The notes under the pieces were generated by a model. It had not been told where the DNA came from, did not search any database, and saw nothing but the letters and a program-made list of their open reading frames with translations. A stretch of DNA of 64,000 nt from Verrucomicrobiota bacterium. Its GTDB lineage: Bacteria > Verrucomicrobiota > Verrucomicrobiia > Limisphaerales > J093. The stretch is from assembly GCA_016716505.1 (NCBI GenBank), contig JADJWF010000001.1, forward strand, positions 124,001 to 188,000, written 5' to 3'. The translations under genes were made by a program, and so were the position numbers. How positions within the stretch are numbered: the first letter of the stretch is position 1; each line of letters opens with the position of its first letter. Below, one piece after another: positions 1-11,665 of the stretch.

Positions 1-981
1 GGCGCGGGTGGCAGCATTGGATCGGAGTTGTGCCGGCAGATTGCGGACTTTAATCCCAAGCGGCTCCTGCTCATCGAACAGTCCGAAGTGCAGATCTTCC
101 AAATCGAGCAGGAACTGGTCCGCAGCGGCCACGGCGGCACCATCCTGCCGTTGGTGGCAGACATCCTCGACCAACCCCGGATGCGGTTTATTCTGGAACG
201 CTTCCGGCCCGAGGTGATCTTCCATGCCGCCGCGCACAAGCACGTCCCGATGATGGAGAGCCAGCCCGGAGAGGCCATCAAGAACAACAGCCTCGGTACG
301 GCCAAGCTGGCCGAACTCGCCTTGGTCTCAGGGGTGGACCGCTTCGTTCTCATTTCGACCGACAAGGCAATCAACCCGACCAACGTGATGGGCGCCAGCA
401 AGCGGCTGGCGGAGATGTACGTCCAAGCCCTCCACGCGGCGAATCCGGGCCGGACCAAGTTCATGGCCGTCCGGTTCGGCAACGTGCTCGGGTCGTCCGG
501 TTCGGTGGTCCCCACCTTCAAGAAGCAGATCGAAGCCGGCGGGCCGGTGACCATCACCCACGCCGAGGTGACCCGCTATTTCATGACCATCCCAGAGGCG
601 GTGGGATTGGTATTGCAAAGCGCGGCGCTGGGCGAAGGCGGCGAGATCTTCGTCCTCGACATGGGGAAGCCGGTGAAGATTGTGGATTTGGCGCGGCAAC
701 TCATTGAGTTGAGCGGTCTGCGGCCCGGCGAGGACATCGAGATCCAATTCACCGGCCTGCGTCCGGGCGAGAAGCTGTTCGAGGAAATCACCCATCAAGG
801 GGAGGATTTCCGGCCGACTGATCATCCGAAGATCATGCGGTTCGTGACGACGCCGCCGCCAGTCGAGCGGCTGCGCGCGGCGCTGGACGAACTGGTGGGA
901 CAAATGCACGTCGCCGAGCCGAACCAGTTCAAGTTGGAAATTCAACGAATCGTTCCCGAGTACAAACCCTACCTGACGTAG
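1..981 (+). CDS. CapD/FlaA1-family UDP-sugar dehydratase/epimerase, 5' end missing
   Basis: This is the last 326 codons of a polysaccharide-biosynthesis enzyme of the extended short-chain dehydrogenase type (CapD/FlaA1/WbpM group). The frame is open at base 1, so the gene starts outside the window; the TTG at 28 is internal. The visible part opens directly on the NAD(P)-binding glycine motif GAGGSIGSEL, followed by the family sequences HAAAHKHVPMME, STDKAINPTNVMGASKR (around visible residues 118-134, the catalytic region) and GLRPGEKLFEE. Known members convert UDP-GlcNAc-type sugars to 4-keto-6-deoxy sugars for surface polysaccharides. Larger members carry N-terminal membrane helices; whether this one does cannot be seen. 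A rho-independent terminator follows the stop. Confidence 0.93.
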   Translation, partial: GAGGSIGSELCRQIADFNPKRLLLIEQSEVQIFQIEQELVRSGHGGTILPLVADILDQPRMRFILERFRPEVIFHAAAHKHVPMMESQPGEAIKNNSLGTAKLAELALVSGVDRFVLISTDKAINPTNVMGASKRLAEMYVQALHAANPGRTKFMAVRFGNVLGSSGSVVPTFKKQIEAGGPVTITHAEVTRYFMTIPEAVGLVLQSAALGEGGEIFVLDMGKPVKIVDLARQLIELSGLRPGEDIEIQFTGLRPGEKLFEEITHQGEDFRPTDHPKIMRFVTTPPPVERLRAALDELVGQMHVAEPNQFKLEIQRIVPEYKPYLT

Positions 982-1001
982 CGGTTTGCGACAGCTTTTA
1001 T

Positions 1002-1032
1002 GAAAAGCCCGGCCCTTGCGCCAGGCTTTTTC
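1002..1032 (+). terminator. Rho-independent terminator after the CapD-like gene
   Basis: An inverted repeat GAAAAGCC / GGCTTTTTC closes over a short GC-rich loop 20 bases after the capD-like stop and ends in a run of T. It separates that gene from ftsH. Confidence 0.7.
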
Positions 1033-1265
1033 GTTGGCACGGGAAGTTCCCAGCGCTCGCCGGAGCGTTGACGCGGCGGTACGCTGCCGGTTCCTGCCAC
1101 AACGCCGCTGAGCCAGTCCCGATGATCTGGACGCCGAGAGGGCCGCCCCAACCTCCGTTTGGCACCCACGGTTTCAAGATCATCTTCGCGCCTTGGCGGA
1201 TCGGTTTCGCGGGGCGCGACGGTTGCAACGGCCGGACCCGAATGCTAGGTTCAATTCACTTTCAA

Positions 1266-3278
<2,013 letters not shown>

Positions 3279-3542
3279 CGTTCGAGGGGGGTGTCGTGCG
3301 CGGGACAGGGTAGAGCCTCCCGCGGCCGCGGTCGGATCCGCTCAAAATGGGCTTTGCCGCCTCGGCCGGGAAGACTACCTTTCCTTCGTCACCTGAAGTG
3401 AATGCGACCGCGCCACTCGCCCGGCCTGCCGCTCCCGCGGGCGACGGTTCATGGGCCGGGTTCCCGTCGCAATGAGTGGACGCACCGCGGGAGAGATAAC
3501 CGAGCGGGTGATGCGGGCGCGGGTTGAACGAAAGGAATCACC

Positions 3543-4238
3543 ATGAGCGGTCTCCAAGAAATCGAACGCTGCGCAGCCTTCATCACGGCGCAAGTCCATG
3601 AACCGCGACGCGGAGCCGCGCCACGCCGACTCGCCATCACGGTGTCCCGCCAGACCGGCGCGGCCGAGCCAGCAGCGGTGGAACCGTTGCTCCGCCTGCT
3701 GCAAAGCCGGACGCCGAAGGGCGAACGCCCGTGGACGGTGTTCGACAAAAACCTGGTCGAGAAGGTGTTGGAAGACCACCACCTGTCCTCCGAGTTGGAC
3801 CGGTTCATGCCGGAAGATGCAGTGTCTCCGGTGGAGGACGCGATCCAGGAAGCGCTGGGACTTCACCCGCCCACTGATGAGCTGGTCCGCCAGACGGCTG
3901 AGACCATCCGTCGCCTCGTCGAGCTCGGGAATGCGATCATCATCGGCCGCGGAGCGAATGTGGTGACCGCCGACATGCCACATGTCTTTCACGTCCGGCT
4001 GGTGGGTTCCCTGGACCGCCGTATCGAGCGGATCAGCCGGCTGATGAAACTGGGTCGCAAGGAGGCGGAGGCTTACATCCTGAAGGAGGACCGGGCGCGC
4101 GCCCGATACCTGAAGCGGCATTACAACGCGGACGTGGACGATCCACTGCTCTATCACCTGGTCCTGAATACTGACCGGTTCGCGACCGAGGTGGGCGCGG
4201 AAATTGTCGCGGAAGCAGCGCTTCGCTTCGCGCGCTGA
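3543..4238 (+). CDS. Cytidylate kinase-like family protein
   Basis: A 231-residue protein resembling the cytidylate-kinase-like family (Cytidylate_kin2), a P-loop nucleotide kinase relative. The N-terminal strand ITVSRQTGA stands where the family normally carries its phosphate-binding region, though no classic GxxGxGKS is visible. Further on are FDKNLVEKVLEDH, IIIGRGANVV and the arginine-rich stretch KEDRARARYLKRHYNAD typical of the LID region. The final DPLLYHLVLNTDRF is also family-like. The true substrate is not established for this family, so CMP kinase activity should not be assumed. It lies 80 bases before rpoN on the same strand and may be co-transcribed with it. Confidence 0.82.
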   Translation: MSGLQEIERCAAFITAQVHEPRRGAAPRRLAITVSRQTGAAEPAAVEPLLRLLQSRTPKGERPWTVFDKNLVEKVLEDHHLSSELDRFMPEDAVSPVEDAIQEALGLHPPTDELVRQTAETIRRLVELGNAIIIGRGANVVTADMPHVFHVRLVGSLDRRIERISRLMKLGRKEAEAYILKEDRARARYLKRHYNADVDDPLLYHLVLNTDRFATEVGAEIVAEAALRFAR

Positions 4239-4317
4239 GGGCAACCCGGTCGCCTCTTGGCGGCGGAGCAAGGTTGCGGCTTGTGGAACCCGGTCCCAGG
4301 CGGTAGCGTCATCGCAC

Positions 4318-5808
4318 ATGTCGCAGGGTGTCCATCTGTCGCAACGAATGTCGCTCCAGCAAGTGCTGGCGCCGCAGTTGCAGCAGTCGCTGGCGTTGCT
4401 TCAGGCACCCCTGCTGGAGTTGCGGACGCTGGTGGAGCAGGAGCTTCAGCAGAACCCGGTGTTGGAAGAGTTGTCCGCCGCCGAGCTCTCCCAGCAGGAA
4501 CGACGGGAAGAGGGGGAGCCCGCCTATGAATCGGACCCGGCCGAGCCGCCCGCTGACGTCAAATACGATCCCGCCACGGAGCGGCCCAGCGGCCCCGTGG
4601 ATGATTTTCAGGCGGAGTTTGATCGCCTTGCCCAGGTGGACCGGGAATGGCGGGAGACGCTGGCGCAGGCCAATGCGCCCATGCGCAGTCGCGAGGAGGA
4701 ATCGGAACTCCGGCAGCACATGTTCGATTCGCTGGTGGCCGGCACGTCGTTGCAAGAGCACTTGCTGGAGCAGGTGCGCCTGTCCGAGCTGACCGACGCC
4801 CAGAAGGCCATCGCCGAGATGATTGTCGGCAACGTGGACGATCATGGCTACCTCCAGTCCAGTGTGGATGAGCTGGCGTTCGCGACCAACACGCCAGCCG
4901 CGGAAGTCGCTGACGTGCTCAAGGTCGTGCAGGGCTTCAACCCTCCCGGCGTCGCCGCCCGCGATCTCCGCGAGTGCCTGCTCCTGCAACTCGAACGCGC
5001 CGGGCGGACGGAGACGCTGGAATACCGGATCATCCGCGACCACATGGAACTGCTCGGGCGGCGGCGGTTTCCCGAGATCGCCCGGGCGGTGGGGGAAACG
5101 GTTGAGGCGGTGCAGGCGGCGGCGGAGCGGATCAGTCATCTTGAGCCCCGCCCGGGCCGGGAGTTCTCCGCGGGGGACAGTGTGTACGTGGTGCCCGAGC
5201 TGTTCATCCAACGGGTTGGCGATGACTACGTGGTCACCGCCAACAACGACTCGATCCCCCACCTGCGGATCAGCAACACGTACAAGGATCTCATGGCCCA
5301 GCCGGACAGCACCGACGAAGTCCGGGACTACATCCGCGAGAAGATTCGCGCCGGCAAGTTTCTCATCAAAAGCATCCAGCAGCGGCAGCAAACGCTGTTG
5401 AAGATCGGGCAGGAAATCGCCTCGCGGCAGCGGGAGTTCATGGAGAAGGGCGTTGCCTATCTGCGCCCGATGACCATGGCCCAAATCGCGCAGGTGGTCG
5501 GTGTTCACGAAACCACGGTCAGCCGCGCCGTTTCCGGGAAGTATATTCAAACGCCCCAGGGCGTGTTCGAGATGAAGTACTTTTTCACCTCCGGCCTGCC
5601 CACCGCCAGCGGCGACGGCATGTCGAACGAAAGCGTCAAAAAGATTCTGGCGGAGATGATCGCCGCCGAGGACCGGACCAAGCCGCTTTCGGACGAGGAA
5701 CTGGTCAAACGCCTGGGCGAGCGGGGCATCATGATCGCCCGCCGTACCGTGGCGAAGTATCGGATGGAATTGAACATCCTCCCGTCGCATCTCCGGCGGA
5801 CGTATTGA
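4318..5808 (+). CDS. rpoN: RNA polymerase sigma-54 factor RpoN
   Basis: Alternative sigma factor of 496 residues that directs RNA polymerase to -24/-12 promoters and needs an enhancer-binding ATPase. Visible parts are the glutamine- and leucine-rich activator region at residues 1-50 (LSQRMSLQQVLAPQLQQS), an acidic linker, the core-binding region, the helix-turn-helix region with VGVHETTVSRAVSGKY, and the diagnostic RpoN box ARRTVAKYR near residues 474-482. The open frame reaches upstream to 4204, but ATG 4318 gives the standard N-terminus. Length and domain order are typical. No clear -24/-12 element was confirmed by eye near neighbouring genes. Confidence 0.97.
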   Translation: MSQGVHLSQRMSLQQVLAPQLQQSLALLQAPLLELRTLVEQELQQNPVLEELSAAELSQQERREEGEPAYESDPAEPPADVKYDPATERPSGPVDDFQAEFDRLAQVDREWRETLAQANAPMRSREEESELRQHMFDSLVAGTSLQEHLLEQVRLSELTDAQKAIAEMIVGNVDDHGYLQSSVDELAFATNTPAAEVADVLKVVQGFNPPGVAARDLRECLLLQLERAGRTETLEYRIIRDHMELLGRRRFPEIARAVGETVEAVQAAAERISHLEPRPGREFSAGDSVYVVPELFIQRVGDDYVVTANNDSIPHLRISNTYKDLMAQPDSTDEVRDYIREKIRAGKFLIKSIQQRQQTLLKIGQEIASRQREFMEKGVAYLRPMTMAQIAQVVGVHETTVSRAVSGKYIQTPQGVFEMKYFFTSGLPTASGDGMSNESVKKILAEMIAAEDRTKPLSDEELVKRLGERGIMIARRTVAKYRMELNILPSHLRRTY

Positions 5809-5890
5809 TGGGGCTGTGCCGCCGTCTTTGCGTTGCGGGGAGTCGGCTGCCCGACAACGCTTCCAACTTCGGGGATCTTCCCGCGCCACT

Positions 5891-6475
5891 GTGAACATCT
5901 GCCGCTGTCCCTGGCCGAAGTCCGATCTCGAGATCGCCTACCACGACCACGAATGGGGTGTTCCGGTCCATGAGGACGCGCGCCTGTTCGAACATTTGTT
6001 CCTGGACACCATGCAGGCGGGTCTGAGTTGGTCCCTCATGCTGCGGAAGCGCGAGAATTTCCGCCGCGCCTTCAGTGCCTTCGACCCGCAGAAGATCGCC
6101 CGGTACGATGACGCGACGATCGCCCGGCTGTTGGGGGATCCCGGAATTGTCCGCAACCGTCTCAAAGTGCGCGCCGCGGTCTCCAACGCCCGGGCGTTCC
6201 TCCTCGTTCAAGACGAGTTTGGTACTTTCGACCGTTACATCTGGCGGTTCACTGGCGGCAGGACGATTCAGAATGCGTGGACCGCCATGGCCGAGGTGCC
6301 GACGCGCTCTGCGGAATCCGATGCCATGAGCCGGGACTTGGTCGCGCGGGGATTCAAGTTCGCCGGATCCACCATCTGCTACGCTTTCATGCAGGCAACC
6401 GGGATGGTGAACGATCACCTCGTTACGTGCTTCCGCCATGCGGCGGCAGGGTTCCCGGCAAAGGCGCGCTGTTGA
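5891..6475 (+). CDS. tag: DNA-3-methyladenine glycosylase I
   Basis: Base-excision repair enzyme that removes 3-methyladenine from alkylated DNA. From GTG 5891 it has 194 residues, close to the usual length of about 190, beginning with the family start CRCPW then YHDHEWGVPVHED, LDTMQAGLSWSLMLRKRENF and, near the end, MVNDHLVTCFRH. The Cys near the start, the His of DHEWG and the His/Cys pair of NDHLVTCFRH are the expected zinc ligands. An upstream in-frame GTG at 5816 would add 25 residues with no family likeness, so 5891 is preferred. It follows rpoN by 82 bases. Confidence 0.93.
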   Translation: MNICRCPWPKSDLEIAYHDHEWGVPVHEDARLFEHLFLDTMQAGLSWSLMLRKRENFRRAFSAFDPQKIARYDDATIARLLGDPGIVRNRLKVRAAVSNARAFLLVQDEFGTFDRYIWRFTGGRTIQNAWTAMAEVPTRSAESDAMSRDLVARGFKFAGSTICYAFMQATGMVNDHLVTCFRHAAAGFPAKARC

Positions 6476-6524
6476 CCCCGAAGAGTTTTGCCCCTTGAAG
6501 CCGCTGATTTGAGCCGGGTCACCC

Positions 6525-7946
6525 ATGAAGGCGATTGCCACCCCTGATGCCCCTCCACCGGTTCGCCGGAGTTCGCCGGTGAGCGTGCTCGACCTCTTCA
6601 CCATCGGCGTCGGACCGAGCAGTTCCCACACGGTGGGGCCGATGCGCGCCGCCCGCCGCTTTGCGCTCGCGCTGGCCGATACCGGCCGGCTGACCCGTAC
6701 GGCGAGGATCGAAGTGCATCTCTTCGGCTCGCTCGCGCTGACCGGCCGCGGACACGGCACCGACCGCGCAGTCTTGCTGGGACTGGAGGGAGAGACCCCG
6801 GAGAGCGTGGACGTGGACACGATTGAGGCGCGCGTCGAACGAATCCGTGCCCGACGTCGTGTGCGCCTCGCGGGCGTGCGCGAACTGGATTTCAACGAAC
6901 CGGATGATCTCCAGTTCCACCAGAGCGAGGTCCTGCCCGCGCATTCGAACGGGTTGCGGTTCGTGGCCTTCGACCCGGGCGGTGCGGAACTGGGCCGGGT
7001 CGTCTTCTACAGCGTGGGCGGTGGTTTCGTGGTGACCGAAGAGGAACTCGGCGGGGGGCGAACCGGCTGCGATCGGGCGCTGGAGTTCCCGTTCCACAGC
7101 GGCGACGAGCTGTTGCGTATGGCGGACGAAAGCGGGTTGACCGTCAGCGAAATGACGCTGCGCAACGAAACCGCGTGGCGGCCGGCGGCGGAGACTCGCA
7201 CCCGGCTGGCGCGGGTGTGGGCGGCAATGAACGACTGCGTCGAGCGCGGCTGCCGAACCGAAGGCGTCCTCCCGGGCGGGCTCGAGGTCACCCGGCGCGC
7301 GCCGCGGATGTTCCGCGAGTTGACCGAGCAGCCGGAAGTCAACTTGCGCGATCCACTCGTGATCATGGACTGGGTGAGCCTGTGGGCCATGGCGGTGAAC
7401 GAGGAGAACGCGGCGGGCGGGCGCGTGGTGACGGCACCCACGAACGGCGCGGCGGGTGTCATCCCGGCGGTCCTGTCTTATCTCGTGCGCGTCCGGGGAG
7501 CGGGTGAGGAACAGGTCATTCGCTTTCTGCTGACGGCCGGCGCGATCGGACTGCTTTACAAGTTCAGCGCTTCCCTTTCGGGCGCGGAGGTCGGCTGCCA
7601 GGGCGAAGTCGGCGTGGCCTGCTCCATGGCGGCCGGGGCGCTCGCCGAGGCGCTCGGGGGAACCGTCCGGCAGGTGGAAAACGCCGCCGAGATCGGCATG
7701 GAACACAATCTTGGCCTCACCTGCGATCCGGTAGGTGGTCTGGTTCAAGTGCCCTGCATTGAGCGCAACGCAATGGCCGCCGTGAAGGCGATCAATGCGG
7801 CCCGTCTGGCGTTGGCCGGCGACGGCAGCCATCGCGTCTCGCTGGACAAGGTCATCGCCACCATGCGGCAGACCGGCGCCGACATGAGCGCCAAATACAA
7901 AGAGACCGCGCGCGGTGGGCTGGCCGTGAATGTGATCGAGTGCTGA
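6525..7946 (+). CDS. sdaA: L-serine ammonia-lyase (L-serine dehydratase)
   Basis: Iron-sulfur enzyme converting L-serine to pyruvate and ammonia; single-chain form of 473 residues with the beta domain first and the catalytic alpha domain after it. The motif GPSSSHT is near residues 30-36. Three cysteines at 358, 400 and 411 have the same spacing (42 and 11) as the [4Fe-4S] ligands described for the Legionella enzyme. The last residue is also Cys (473), 62 after the third ligand, matching the C-terminal tail cysteine that occupies the active site in that enzyme. ATG 6525 begins a short proline-rich lead before the family start. The gene is convergent with the addA-like gene, with 37 bases between stops. 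Confidence 0.96.
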   Translation: MKAIATPDAPPPVRRSSPVSVLDLFTIGVGPSSSHTVGPMRAARRFALALADTGRLTRTARIEVHLFGSLALTGRGHGTDRAVLLGLEGETPESVDVDTIEARVERIRARRRVRLAGVRELDFNEPDDLQFHQSEVLPAHSNGLRFVAFDPGGAELGRVVFYSVGGGFVVTEEELGGGRTGCDRALEFPFHSGDELLRMADESGLTVSEMTLRNETAWRPAAETRTRLARVWAAMNDCVERGCRTEGVLPGGLEVTRRAPRMFRELTEQPEVNLRDPLVIMDWVSLWAMAVNEENAAGGRVVTAPTNGAAGVIPAVLSYLVRVRGAGEEQVIRFLLTAGAIGLLYKFSASLSGAEVGCQGEVGVACSMAAGALAEALGGTVRQVENAAEIGMEHNLGLTCDPVGGLVQVPCIERNAMAAVKAINAARLALAGDGSHRVSLDKVIATMRQTGADMSAKYKETARGGLAVNVIEC

Positions 7947-7983
7947 CCGGCCGGGCCGGCCGCCGGGACACGGCGGGGATGGC

Positions 7984-10900
7984 TCAACCGCGCGCTGCGG
8001 CGGGCAGCATCTGGATCGAGCGGCCGATGGTCAAAAAATGGAGCCAGGCCTCCGTGACCGGACGCCCATGAATCCGCTCCAGCGCCCTGGCGTACAGCGC
8101 GAGTTGCGAAGCGTAGTCGCGGGCCTTTTCGGTCACCGTCTCTGCCGTGACCTCGTCCGTCTTGAAGTCGAGCAACCACAGTGAATCAGGGCGCCGCACG
8201 ACCAGATCGGCGACCCCCTGCACGACCACGAACTCCTCGGCCGCCGTATTGGCCCCGACCGGCAACCCCCACGCCCGCAAGTCGGCCACCGTCAAGCGCG
8301 CCGTGAATTCCAACTCGCGATAGACCGCCGCCGGATCCTCGGCCACCCGCCGCCCGAGATCGCTCGTCCAAAACCTGGCCAGCGCCCCAAAATCTAGGGC
8401 GTCGTGCTCGGCGGCAGTCAATCGTCCGGCCGCCTGCAAGCGCGCTGCTTCGCTAACCAGCTCGGCCTGGCTTCCGACGCGATCCAGCGCGACGTGCTGG
8501 AGGAACCGATGATGGGCGACACCGCGTTCGGCAGCCGTCAGCGCGCGGGCGGCAACCCGGCGAAACGCAGACGACCGGAACCATTCGTGCGCTTCGTCGT
8601 CGGTCTCCTCCACCAGTCGCCGCCGTAGGGCTGTCACGGAGGTCTTTGCGGGCTCGGTGGTGCTGGCCTGATCCGGGTAGGTCCAGTCCAGGCGGGCGAT
8701 CAACTCCTCGGCGGCCGCATCCTCATCGGCGTTCACTTTCGGTCCGCCACCGCCTGCGGCACTGGTTTGGGGCTGTGGCTCCGGTTCGTGATCCGCCAGA
8801 GCCCGTTCGATTTCCTGTGCCGACATTCCGTCGGGAGAAGCCGGCGCTCCCTCAACGATTCGCCACGCCAACAGCCGGCTTTCGCCCGTGCCGACGTCCA
8901 GCCAGTCATCCCGCTCCGTGAGGTGCCCCAGCAGTGGGCCAATCCAGTCGAGGCATGACCGGGCACCGACGATGTCCGCCACCGAGAGCGTGGTCCGGCG
9001 TGAGTCCTTCCACTGCTCCTCCGCGTGTTTGCGGGGTGTGCTGCCCACGAGGATCAGGCGATCCACGGCGCGGGTTGCCGCCACGTAGAGCAAACGTTGC
9101 TCCTCGCCCATCTGTTCCCGTTCTTGGTGCCGTTTTGCCAGCCAGTGGGGCAGGCTCGAGTACGTGCTCCGGTTGTCGGGCGTTTTGACGAGCGGACAAA
9201 GCCCGAGGGATTCGTCAAGGATCACCGAAGCGTTGAGATCGGTAAGGTTGAAGCCGGTGCCCAGCGCCGCCACGACCACCACGGGAAATTCCAGGCCTTT
9301 GCTCTGGTGAATGCTCATCAGCCGAACGGTGTCGCCGGCCTCGAGGTTTGCCGGCTCCGGGTCGAACTCGACCGCCTGCTGCGCCGCCACCTGGCGGAGG
9401 AAGCGGTACAGCCCCTGATGCTGCAAGTGATCGAACTGCCGCACCAGCGTGAGCAGGCGCTGCACGTTGGCCCGCCGTTGTTCGCCCTGGGGTTGGGCCA
9501 GCAGCCAGTCCTCGTAGAGAGTGTCGTCGAGCACGGTCTCGAGGCACGCGGACAACGCGCCCTGTCGCGCCTGCTCGCGCCAGCGGACGAAGCGATCCAG
9601 GAAACGGTCGGCTTTCGCCGCGCCGGTGCCGGATGACGCCGCGCCCTCCCGCCGGAAGCGCAGCAGCGCCAGCCAGAGCGGCGCCGACCGGTCCGCAAGC
9701 CGGATGGCGGCCAGTTCGTCGAGGGTCATGCCCACCAGCGGCGAGCGCAGGACGGCGAGCAGCGGCAGGTCCTGTATGGGATTGTCGAGCAAGGTCAGCA
9801 GATTCAGCAGGTCGGAAATCTCGATCGCGTCGTAGAAACCGCGACGTGACGAACTCAGGGGAATTCCGAACCGCTGGAAGACCCGGGCAAACGACTCGGC
9901 CCGCTCGCGCGGCCCGCGCAGCAAGATCACCATGTCGCCCCAACGGACCGGGCGAAACGCGCGCTCGGATTCGTCCCACACCGGCAGCGGCTGCTGCTTT
10001 AGTGCTTGCAGCCGTTGGGCAATCCAGCGCGCCTCGGCTTCCACGTCGTTCAGGGAATCCGGCGCGTCGCCCTCCCCCTCGGCATCACTCCCGGCGTCGT
10101 CTTTTGACTTGAGTCGCAGCCATAACTCGACTCGGGGAGCGACGCTGTCTTTGTCCCCGCGGGCCAGCGGCTCCCGTTCGCCGCGGTTGCCGAACCTCAG
10201 GCGCGTTTCGTCGTTGTACGCCACTCCCCCGATTTCGGGCCGGAGGCAGCCGGTGAAGAGCGCGTTCACGAAATCCAGAATTGCCTCGTGGCTGCGGAAG
10301 TTGTCGCGGAGCGACACCGAGCGGCCTTCGCCACCGCGCCAGGTGGCGGCGTAGTGTTGGAAAATGCGGGGATTCGCCAGCCGGAAGCGATAGATGCTCT
10401 GCTTCACGTCCCCCACCAGGAAGCGGTTGCCCGGCGCCGGCCGGCTCAACGCCCGCAGCAGACAGTCCTGGGCAGCGTTGATGTCCTGGTACTCGTCCAC
10501 GAGCACGTGCTGCAACTGCGCGGCGCAAGCCCGGGCCAACGCCGTTGGCTGGCCAGCTTCGGCGTTCCAGAGCAGCCGCAGGGCGAACTGTTCCAAGTCG
10601 TGGAAGTCCACGGCGGCCAGTTCGCGTTTCGCGGCCGCGTAGGCGGTGCCGAACTCCACCACCAGCCGCGCGAGCGCGAGCAAGTGCGGCCGGATCCGTT
10701 GCCAGTCCTCGAGCAACGGGTCGCCGGCCGGGGACCGTTCGGCAAGCGACCCGAGAAACGCTGCGCCGGCGAAAAACTCGGCGCAGGCCTTGCGCACCGT
10801 GCCTTTGCTCTTGGTGCGCTTCCACACCGCGTCGTCGTCCGCGGCTTGAATCGCTGCGCATGCCACTGCGATGTCCGATCGCGAAGCGGTTCTCGGACAC

Positions 10901-11628
10901 CGCGCGAGGATGGCGGCGCACTCGCGCAAAATGGGATGATCCTGCCTGGCAATCACTGGTTCCCACTCCGCGCGCAGGTCGTCGAACCCGTCACGCAAAA
11001 GTCCCTCCCAGTCCGGCGGCGTGTCGCGCTGGTAAGCAGCCTCAAGCGCCCTCAGCCAGCCTTCCGGGTGGGGCAGCGTCTGCGCGTATTCGTGAACGCG
11101 CCGGACCAGCCGGCGAATCGGTTCGTCTCGGCCGTCGCCGTACGTGACGATCAACTCGCGCACGGCCTCGTCCTCCGCGCTTCGCCCCCGATAATGCCCC
11201 TCGAGCACGGCGGAGAGCGTCTCGGCCGCCAGGACGAGCGCCCGGCTTTCTTCCAGCACGGTGATCTGCGGATCGAGGTTCAGTTCGTGGAAGTGATCGC
11301 GCACCAGGCGCAGGCAAAAGCTGTGCAGGGTGCCGATCGGCGCGGTATCCACCAAGGCCAGTTGTTCCGCGACTCGCTGGTCCGCCGGGCGCTCCGCCAG
11401 CACCTCGCTCAGGCGCCGCCGAAGACGGTGTTTCATTTCCGCCGCCGCGGCCTCGGTGAACGTGACAATCAGGATTTCGTCAAGCGAGCACGGCGAGCGC
11501 TCGTCGAGGAGTCGCGCCAGGCACCGCTCGACCAGCGTACGCGTCTTGCCGGTGCCGGCACCGGCCATGACCAGCACGTTGCCGGGCGTCTGGATGGCCT
11601 GCTGTTGACTGGGCGTGGGCGACGGCAT
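7984..11628 (-). CDS. AddA-like UvrD-type helicase/exonuclease
   Basis: A 1,214-residue superfamily 1 DNA helicase with a C-terminal nuclease domain, as in AddA and RecB, for processing double-strand DNA ends in recombinational repair. At the N-terminus are the Q-motif region TPSQQQAIQTPG and Walker A GAGTGKTRT; then LVDEYQDINAAQ (motif II), VGDVKQSIYRFRLANP (motif III), SIHQSKGLEFPVVVV (motif V) and LLYVAATRAVDRLILVG (motif VI). Near the end LLDFKTDEV is the nuclease core, and MLPAAARG ends the chain. Overall layout favours AddA over UvrD. No AddB partner is visible in this window, so gene symbol is left open. The next gene upstream on this strand is lptB, 37 bases away. Confidence 0.9.
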   Translation of the reverse strand: MPSPTPSQQQAIQTPGNVLVMAGAGTGKTRTLVERCLARLLDERSPCSLDEILIVTFTEAAAAEMKHRLRRRLSEVLAERPADQRVAEQLALVDTAPIGTLHSFCLRLVRDHFHELNLDPQITVLEESRALVLAAETLSAVLEGHYRGRSAEDEAVRELIVTYGDGRDEPIRRLVRRVHEYAQTLPHPEGWLRALEAAYQRDTPPDWEGLLRDGFDDLRAEWEPVIARQDHPILRECAAILARCPRTASRSDIAVACAAIQAADDDAVWKRTKSKGTVRKACAEFFAGAAFLGSLAERSPAGDPLLEDWQRIRPHLLALARLVVEFGTAYAAAKRELAAVDFHDLEQFALRLLWNAEAGQPTALARACAAQLQHVLVDEYQDINAAQDCLLRALSRPAPGNRFLVGDVKQSIYRFRLANPRIFQHYAATWRGGEGRSVSLRDNFRSHEAILDFVNALFTGCLRPEIGGVAYNDETRLRFGNRGEREPLARGDKDSVAPRVELWLRLKSKDDAGSDAEGEGDAPDSLNDVEAEARWIAQRLQALKQQPLPVWDESERAFRPVRWGDMVILLRGPRERAESFARVFQRFGIPLSSSRRGFYDAIEISDLLNLLTLLDNPIQDLPLLAVLRSPLVGMTLDELAAIRLADRSAPLWLALLRFRREGAASSGTGAAKADRFLDRFVRWREQARQGALSACLETVLDDTLYEDWLLAQPQGEQRRANVQRLLTLVRQFDHLQHQGLYRFLRQVAAQQAVEFDPEPANLEAGDTVRLMSIHQSKGLEFPVVVVAALGTGFNLTDLNASVILDESLGLCPLVKTPDNRSTYSSLPHWLAKRHQEREQMGEEQRLLYVAATRAVDRLILVGSTPRKHAEEQWKDSRRTTLSVADIVGARSCLDWIGPLLGHLTERDDWLDVGTGESRLLAWRIVEGAPASPDGMSAQEIERALADHEPEPQPQTSAAGGGGPKVNADEDAAAEELIARLDWTYPDQASTTEPAKTSVTALRRRLVEETDDEAHEWFRSSAFRRVAARALTAAERGVAHHRFLQHVALDRVGSQAELVSEAARLQAAGRLTAAEHDALDFGALARFWTSDLGRRVAEDPAAVYRELEFTARLTVADLRAWGLPVGANTAAEEFVVVQGVADLVVRRPDSLWLLDFKTDEVTAETVTEKARDYASQLALYARALERIHGRPVTEAWLHFLTIGRSIQMLPAAARG

Positions 11629-11665
11629 GAAGACGGACCGTGGCGGTCGAAGCGCCGATCCTTCC

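Noticed and set aside
4309..5898. A 529-codon minus-strand open frame opposite rpoN
   Set aside because: It mirrors the rpoN gene, has no family residues, and long antisense frames are common in GC-rich genes.
7944..7975. GC-rich inverted repeat between sdaA and the addA-like gene as a bidirectional terminator
   Set aside because: A CCGGCCGG-type palindrome is present but no T run follows on either strand, so it was not called.
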